Source: Rhizobium sophoriradicis
GTDB taxonomy: Bacteria > Pseudomonadota > Alphaproteobacteria > Rhizobiales > Rhizobiaceae
Direction: 5' to 3'
DNA length: 64,000 nucleotides
NCBI RefSeq assembly: GCF_003939025.1
Contig: NZ_RQIH01000017.1
Span: 1 to 64,000 of the forward strand
Part shown: positions 59,327 to 64,000 of the stretch, in pieces
Position numbering within the stretch: the stretch's first letter is position 1
Layout of the letters: every line of letters begins with the position of its first letter
The notes under the pieces: model-generated
Database searches by the model: none
Seen by the model: only the letters and a program-made list of their open reading frames with translations
What the model was told of the DNA's origin: nothing
Position numbers and translations under genes: made by a program

Positions 59327-61654
59327 ATGTTTTCGGTCATTACTTGTATTCGCGACTATCACGATTGGCGGCTGGTGCTCGCGGCGGCCGCGGTCTGCCT
59401 GATCGGCGCGATGGCAGCGATGCTGCCGCTTTCCCGCGCCCAGGAATGCGATGCCGGACGCCGCAAGCTTTGGATCGGCGCGTCGGCTTTCGCCTTCGGC
59501 ACCGGCGTATGGGCAACCCATTTCATCGCGATGCTGGCCTATGACGGCGGCATGCCGATCAGCTACCAGCTGGGCCTGACGGCGCTTTCCTTCTGCTTGT
59601 CGGTGGTCGCCTCGTGGGCGGCAATCCTCGTCGCTTCGCAAGGCCGGGGCAGGTTTTCGCGCATCCAAGGCGGCGTCCTGATGGCGCTCGGCATCGCCTC
59701 GATGCACTTGACCGGCATGCAGGCGATCGAAACACAGGCGGAAATCCTCTACGATCCGTATATGACCGTAACTGCCGTGCTTGCGGGAGCGCTGCTGTCG
59801 AGCACTGCCTTCCACGCCTTCTTCCAATTGAAGGGACTGAGACGGCTCCTCACCTCCTCGATTGCCTTCGTCCTCGCGATCTGCGCACTCCACTTCATTT
59901 CGATGGCCAGCATCACGCTCGTGCCGGATCCCGGCAAAGAGGTTCCGGCAACGGTGCTGGATACCAGCCTGCTGGCCGCGATCGTCGTGGTGGCGGCCAC
60001 AGCTCTCATTCTGATCGCGATTGCCGTTGTTTTTGTCGAAAGCCACATGACGGACCTGCGGGGACTCGCAAATGCATCGCAGGAAGGATTGCTGATCCTG
60101 CGCGACGGCAGAATTATCGATACCAACGAACGCTTTCAGGGCCTTTCCGGCTGGAAGCTTGCCGATCTCTCGGGCAAGGCGCCCTCCGTGGTCTTAACCG
60201 CCGTCCAGGGACAGAACGGCGAGACGCTGCTCAACACCAGGAACGGCCGGGAGATCGCCGTCGAAGTCAACACGAGCAGGATCGTCTATCGTGGCCACAA
60301 CTGCGACGTGCTGGCGGTGCGCGATCTTACCGAGCGCCGGCAGGCTGAGGAGATGATTGAACACCTAGCCCATCACGATGTTCTCACCGACCTTCCAAAC
60401 CGGTCGATGTTCGACAAGCGCATCCGCCAGGCGCTGCAGATGGCCAAGGGAAAGAACAGCGAGGTTGCCCTTTTCTATATCGATCTCGATCGCTTCAAGA
60501 CCGTCAACGATATTTTCGGCCACGCTGAGGGCGACCGCATTCTTTGCAAAGTCGCCGCAATCCTGCGTCGTGTGGCCGATGAACGCGATACGATCGCCCG
60601 TCTCGGCGGCGATGAATTTGCCATCATTCAGTCGGCCGGACAGCAACCGGCGGCCGCGCAGAAGCTCGCAGCCGCGATCCTCGACGAATTCGCCGCCGAA
60701 ATGGATATGGCGCGCGACCCAACCGCCGTCGGCGTCAGCCTCGGCATCGCTCTTTATCCGACCGACGGAAGCAATGCAGACGAGATCTGCAACAGCGCCG
60801 ATATCGCACTCTATCGGGTCAAGCACGATGGTCGCGGCAAGGCCTGTTTCTTCAATGCGGAAATGGACAAGGCCACGCGAGCCCGCCGCCAGATCGAAAG
60901 CGAACTGCGCCACGCCGTCACCCGCAATCAGATCCATGTCAGCTATCAGCCGGTTCTCGATGCACAGAGCGGCGAGATCAGCGGTTACGAGGCCTTGATG
61001 CGCTGGAACCGGCCGGGCCACGGCTTGAGCGAGCCGGATATCTTTATTCCGATCGCCGAGGAAAGCGGGTCGATCGTTCAGCTCGGTGAGTGGGTGCTGC
61101 AGCAGGCCTGCAAAGAGGCCGCGCGCTGGCCGGATCCACTGAGGATCGCCGTCAACGTTTCGCCGGTGCAGTTCATGCTGCCGAACCTTTGCGAGCGGAT
61201 CGAGGCGATCCTCAAGGAAACCGGGCTTGCGCCCGGCCGGCTGGAAATCGAGATCACCGAGGCCGCTCTCATCCGTGATCGCGACCGCGTGATGGCCACG
61301 CTGCAGCGCCTGCGCAGTCTGGGTGTTCACATCGTCATGGATGACTTCGGCACCGGTTTTTCCTCGCTTTCCAACCTGCGAACCTTCCCTTTCGACAAGA
61401 TCAAGGTCGACCGCAGCTTCACCGGAATGCTGGACCATGACGCGGCGGCGCGTTCGATCGTGCGCGCGATCATCGGCCTCGGTCACAGTCTCGGCATGCC
61501 TGTCGTGACGGAGGGCGTCGAAACCGAGACACAGCGTCAGATCGTCGTCGAAGAAGGCTGTGCGCAGGTACAGGGGTTTTTGCTCGGCAGACCGGATGTC
61601 GAGCCGAGTACCAAGCTCGCTGCCCGCGAAAGCCGCCTGTCCTCGACAGCCTAA
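59327..61654 (+). CDS. MHYT-PAS-GGDEF-EAL cyclic-di-GMP protein
   Basis: The ATG at 59327 follows GAGGGGCGAG and gives 775 aa. Residues 1-235 form a seven-helix MHYT sensor region (MAMLAYDGG, MHLTGMQAIE and LHFISMAS-like histidine pairs, proposed to bind metal or O2/NO). A PAS domain lies at about 245-330. GGDEF (RLGGDEFAII, about 427) is intact, but RxxD five residues upstream is replaced (DERD), so the inhibitory site is lost. EAL (YEALMRWN, about 555) has NVSPVQF, EITEAAL and DDFGTGFSSLSNL, so phosphodiesterase activity is likely. Which activity dominates is not clear. Confidence 0.92.
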   Translation: MFSVITCIRDYHDWRLVLAAAAVCLIGAMAAMLPLSRAQECDAGRRKLWIGASAFAFGTGVWATHFIAMLAYDGGMPISYQLGLTALSFCLSVVASWAAILVASQGRGRFSRIQGGVLMALGIASMHLTGMQAIETQAEILYDPYMTVTAVLAGALLSSTAFHAFFQLKGLRRLLTSSIAFVLAICALHFISMASITLVPDPGKEVPATVLDTSLLAAIVVVAATALILIAIAVVFVESHMTDLRGLANASQEGLLILRDGRIIDTNERFQGLSGWKLADLSGKAPSVVLTAVQGQNGETLLNTRNGREIAVEVNTSRIVYRGHNCDVLAVRDLTERRQAEEMIEHLAHHDVLTDLPNRSMFDKRIRQALQMAKGKNSEVALFYIDLDRFKTVNDIFGHAEGDRILCKVAAILRRVADERDTIARLGGDEFAIIQSAGQQPAAAQKLAAAILDEFAAEMDMARDPTAVGVSLGIALYPTDGSNADEICNSADIALYRVKHDGRGKACFFNAEMDKATRARRQIESELRHAVTRNQIHVSYQPVLDAQSGEISGYEALMRWNRPGHGLSEPDIFIPIAEESGSIVQLGEWVLQQACKEAARWPDPLRIAVNVSPVQFMLPNLCERIEAILKETGLAPGRLEIEITEAALIRDRDRVMATLQRLRSLGVHIVMDDFGTGFSSLSNLRTFPFDKIKVDRSFTGMLDHDAAARSIVRAIIGLGHSLGMPVVTEGVETETQRQIVVEEGCAQVQGFLLGRPDVEPSTKLAARESRLSSTA

Positions 61655-61756
61655 TGCATGTCGCTCGGAGGCGTGCAGCGGTCCGGGACGCGACATGCAT
61701 AAAAACAAAAGGCTAAAGCGCGTCGCATGAATCAAATTCGATGCGACTCGCTTTAA
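61655..61756. repeat. two intergenic inverted repeats
   Basis: ATGCATGTCGC pairs with GCGACATGCAT (61655-61700), and TAAAGCG-CGTCGCAT pairs with ATGCGAC-TCGCTTTA (61714-61755). The first resembles the repeat at 17656-17712. They close the gap after the c-di-GMP gene and may act as its terminator. Confidence 0.6.
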
Positions 61757-61809
61757 ATGGACGATCCGTCGATACCGTGGCGGCGACCCACCCTGGCGAG
61801 TAATGCCGC

Positions 61810-62241
61810 TCAGAGCGCCTTGGCGTTTTCCAGCAGCCGGCGGATATATTCGAGCGTCAGTTCGCGCTCGAAAGTCCGAAAGCCCTTGAACAGCGCGAGG
61901 TCGGCCTCGCGCGCGCTTTCGATCGCCTCGGCTTCCATGGCACGCGCCCGCGGCGTCAGGAAGATCAGCTGCGCCCGCTTGTCGGATGGATGCGGCCGGC
62001 GTTCAATCAGCCCGTCGCGGACCATGCGCGACAGCGTATTGGCCATGGTCGCCTGCTCGATATCGACCCGCTCGAGCAGCTGTTTCTGGGTCAGGCCGTC
62101 TTCGCCCCAGAGCTCCAGCAGAATGGGAAACTGACCGGGGGAAAAACCGAGCCCGACCGCGCGCCGGTGCAGCGAGCGGGCAAAACCCTTCGCCAGCTGG
62201 CTGGCAAGGTAAGCTCCCGAATCCATGCGGTTAAATCCCAT
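61810..62241 (-). CDS. MarR family transcriptional regulator
   Basis: The 143-aa winged-helix protein has GLTQKQLLERVDIEQATMANTLSRMVRDGLIERRPHPSDKRAQLIFLTPRA (about 50-101). This contains the recognition helix and the DKR wing of the MarR family. It lies divergent from the sRNA region and polA, the same position as in Sinorhizobium. Ligand and targets are unknown. Confidence 0.92.
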   Translation of the reverse strand: MGFNRMDSGAYLASQLAKGFARSLHRRAVGLGFSPGQFPILLELWGEDGLTQKQLLERVDIEQATMANTLSRMVRDGLIERRPHPSDKRAQLIFLTPRARAMEAEAIESAREADLALFKGFRTFERELTLEYIRRLLENAKAL

Positions 62242-62329
62242 GATTGCAAGTTAGGCTCAAAACCATGCCGGAGACAATGCAGCAAATCGCACAGGACGCT
62301 CCAAAAAATGCAGGCTCCGCCATCATTTC

Positions 62330-62480
62330 GCGGCTGGAAAAACAAAAGTCGCCATGACCTGGAGGTTGGCCATGGCGACTTTAAAATGGGGACAAAGGCC
62401 CGGAGAGGGGGATAAGGCCTTTGTCCAAGCCTGATGCGGCGGGGGACAAGCCGGTAATCAGACCCGCGGCACGATCAAGC
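62330..62480 (-). ncRNA. candidate small RNA between MarR regulator and polA (alpha-r7/EcpR1 position)
   Basis: The terminator hairpin is a perfect 12-base stem (62345-62356 with 62371-62382) followed on the minus strand by TTTTGTTTTTCC. Upstream lies a GGACAAAGGCC/GGCCTTTGTCC hairpin (62390-62426) with loop TATCCCCCTCTCCG. The Sinorhizobium polA-adjacent intergenic region carries the sRNAs Smr7C and EcpR1, so the position and size of about 150 nt agree. The assignment to one of these is inference. A weak promoter (CTTGAA near 62521) may start it. Confidence 0.7.
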
Positions 62481-62661
62481 GCCGGTGACATGGATTTGTA
62501 ACTGCGAATGTGGTTTTTCAAGGGTCACGCCACGTTACAAATCGGTAACAGTTTGGTGAGCAGGAATCCCTTCTGCATATTTCCTGGAACCCGACCCATA
62601 ATCTCTTGGCGCGCCGAACTTTATATGGACCTCGTTCCGTGCCCGCGCTATCCATGCACGC

Positions 62662-64000
62662 ATGAAAAAAGGCGATCACCTCTTCCTAGTCGATGGTTCC
62701 GGTTTCATCTTCCGGGCGTTTCATGCATTACCGCCGCTGACGCGCAAATCGGACGGCCTGCCGGTGGGCGCCGTTTCCGGTTTCTGCAACATGCTGTGGA
62801 AGCTCTTGCGGGATGCGCGCAACACCGATGTCGGGGTAACACCGACCCATCTCGCCGTCATCTTCGATTATTCCGCCAAGACCTTTCGCAAGGTTCTCTA
62901 CGACGCTTACAAGGCGAACCGTTCGGCCCCGCCCGAAGAGCTCATCCCGCAATTCGGCCTCATCCGCGAGGCGACCCGCGCCTTCAACCTGCCCTGCATC
63001 GAGACCGAAGGCTTCGAGGCTGACGACATCATCGCCACCTATGCCCGCCAGGCCGAGGCGGCAGGCGCCGACGTCACGATCGTTTCCTCCGACAAGGATC
63101 TGATGCAGCTCGTCACAGCAAATGTCCACATGTATGACAGCATGAAGGACAAGCAGATAGGCATTCCCGACGTCGTCGAGAAATGGGGCGTGTCGCCGGA
63201 AAAGATGATCGACCTGCAGGCGATGACCGGCGATTCCGTCGACAATGTGCCCGGCATTCCCGGCATCGGCCCGAAAACCGCCGCCCAGCTGCTTGAGGAA
63301 TACGGCGATCTCGACACGCTGCTCGAACGCGCCACCGAGATCAAGCAGGTCAAGCGCCGCGAGACGATCCTGGCCAATATCGAGATGGCCAGGCTCTCGC
63401 GCGAACTCGTGCGGCTGCGCACCGACGTGCCGCTCGATCTCGATCTCGACGCGCTGGTACTGGAGCCGCAGAACGGTCCGAAGCTGATCGGCTTTCTCAA
63501 GACGATGGAATTCACTTCGTTGACGCGCCGCGTCGCCGAAGTCTGTGATTGCGATGCGAGCGCCATCGAACCGGCGGTCGTTCCTATCGAATGGGGCGCG
63601 GCTGCCCGTGGTCCCGATCTCGATGCGGCCGAGCCGGAGCCGGTTGCCGGCGGCATTCCCGACGTCTCAGGGCAATCCGTGTCCGTGCCGGCGCGTGCGA
63701 AGGCTGGCGTCGAAGGTACCTTTTCGCCTGCCGATCTTGCCAAGGCGCGGGCTGAAGCGTTTGCCACGCTGCCCTTTGACCATTCGACCTATGAAACGAT
63801 CCGCGATCTGGCGGCACTCGACCGATGGATCGCCGATGCGCGCGACACCGGCCTCGTCGCTTTCGATACCGAGACCACGTCACTGGATGCGATGCAGGCG
63901 GAGCTTGTCGGATTTGCGATGGCGATCGCCGACAATGTCGCCGATCCCACCGGCACGAAGATCCGCGCCGCCTATGTGCCGCTTGCCCACAAAAATGGTG
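62662..64000 (+). CDS. polA: DNA polymerase I, 5' part, cut by the window end
   Basis: The ATG at 62662 opens a frame running to the window edge (446 codons). The 5'-nuclease domain is present: FLVDGSGFIFRAFHALPPL, KTFRKVLYDAYKANRSAPPEEL, EGFEADDIIATYARQAE and VSSDKDLMQLV. The H3TH element DSVDNVPGIPGIGPKTAAQLL follows. The 3'-5' exonuclease starts at GLVAFDTETTSLDAMQAELVGFAMAIAD, where the DTET metal residues show that proofreading is probably intact. The polymerase domain lies beyond the window. Confidence 0.95.
   Translation, partial: MKKGDHLFLVDGSGFIFRAFHALPPLTRKSDGLPVGAVSGFCNMLWKLLRDARNTDVGVTPTHLAVIFDYSAKTFRKVLYDAYKANRSAPPEELIPQFGLIREATRAFNLPCIETEGFEADDIIATYARQAEAAGADVTIVSSDKDLMQLVTANVHMYDSMKDKQIGIPDVVEKWGVSPEKMIDLQAMTGDSVDNVPGIPGIGPKTAAQLLEEYGDLDTLLERATEIKQVKRRETILANIEMARLSRELVRLRTDVPLDLDLDALVLEPQNGPKLIGFLKTMEFTSLTRRVAEVCDCDASAIEPAVVPIEWGAAARGPDLDAAEPEPVAGGIPDVSGQSVSVPARAKAGVEGTFSPADLAKARAEAFATLPFDHSTYETIRDLAALDRWIADARDTGLVAFDTETTSLDAMQAELVGFAMAIADNVADPTGTKIRAAYVPLAHKNG

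Overview
The window looks like the chromosome of a fast-growing Rhizobium (R. leguminosarum/etli group). The grounds are high GC, the order irr|fabA-fabB-fabI, the alphaproteobacterial rimP-nusA-ylxR-infB-rbfA-truB-rpsO-pnp cluster, ffs-dnaX-ybaB-recR-mltB-like, recF-moeB, dnaJ-dnaK with a heat-shock-type promoter, the MarR-sRNA-polA neighbourhood, and RIME-type intergenic palindromes. This identification is inference from gene content and order; no search was run.

Bases 1 to about 9343 are the right end of a mobile genomic island. A tyrosine recombinase (7897-9240, minus) sits beside a 23-base copy of a tRNA-Ala 3' end (9321-9343), which is the expected att site. The intact tRNA and the left end must lie before base 1. 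The island cargo is a divergent pair of transcription units around a perfect GTTC-N7-GTTC box (3834-3848), the LexA/SOS operator of alphaproteobacteria. To the left, about ten tightly packed minus-strand genes include an SRAP (YedK/HMCES) protein, a staphylococcal-nuclease-like protein, two small lipoproteins and several unrecognised proteins. To the right is a stand-alone LigD-type ATP-dependent DNA ligase. The next gene is an AT-rich gene of the sporadic DUF6119/TIGR04141 family. I read this as an SOS-inducible DNA-damage or defence module, and it is the best candidate for an undescribed system here.

Bases 9344-13200 are ordinary accessory chromosome: a decayed GIY-YIG gene, small membrane proteins, a YdcF-like protein and a TRIC-type channel. 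Bases 13200-17650 hold irr, the unsaturated-fatty-acid operon fabA-fabB-fabI and an rRNA methyltransferase. Bases 17770-29050 are the large minus-strand translation/RNA operon, from a promoter at about 29022-29050 through an attenuator-like terminator in the rimP leader.

Bases 29150-49240 contain an MFS carrier, acetyltransferases, a lytic transglycosylase, recR, ybaB, dnaX, the 4.5S SRP RNA, a HIT protein, nudC, a YafY-VOC regulatory cluster, pheA, kdsB, cycM, an AEC carrier, adenosine kinase, a 2-hydroxyacid dehydrogenase, moeB-like and recF. They end with an XRE regulator gene interrupted by one stop codon. Bases 49349-64000 hold dnaJ, dnaK, PBP1A, an SH3-domain protein, an M20 dipeptidase, a MHYT-PAS-GGDEF-EAL protein, a MarR regulator and the first 446 codons of polA. 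Two candidate small RNAs with C-rich loops lie at 56470-56581 and about 62330-62480.
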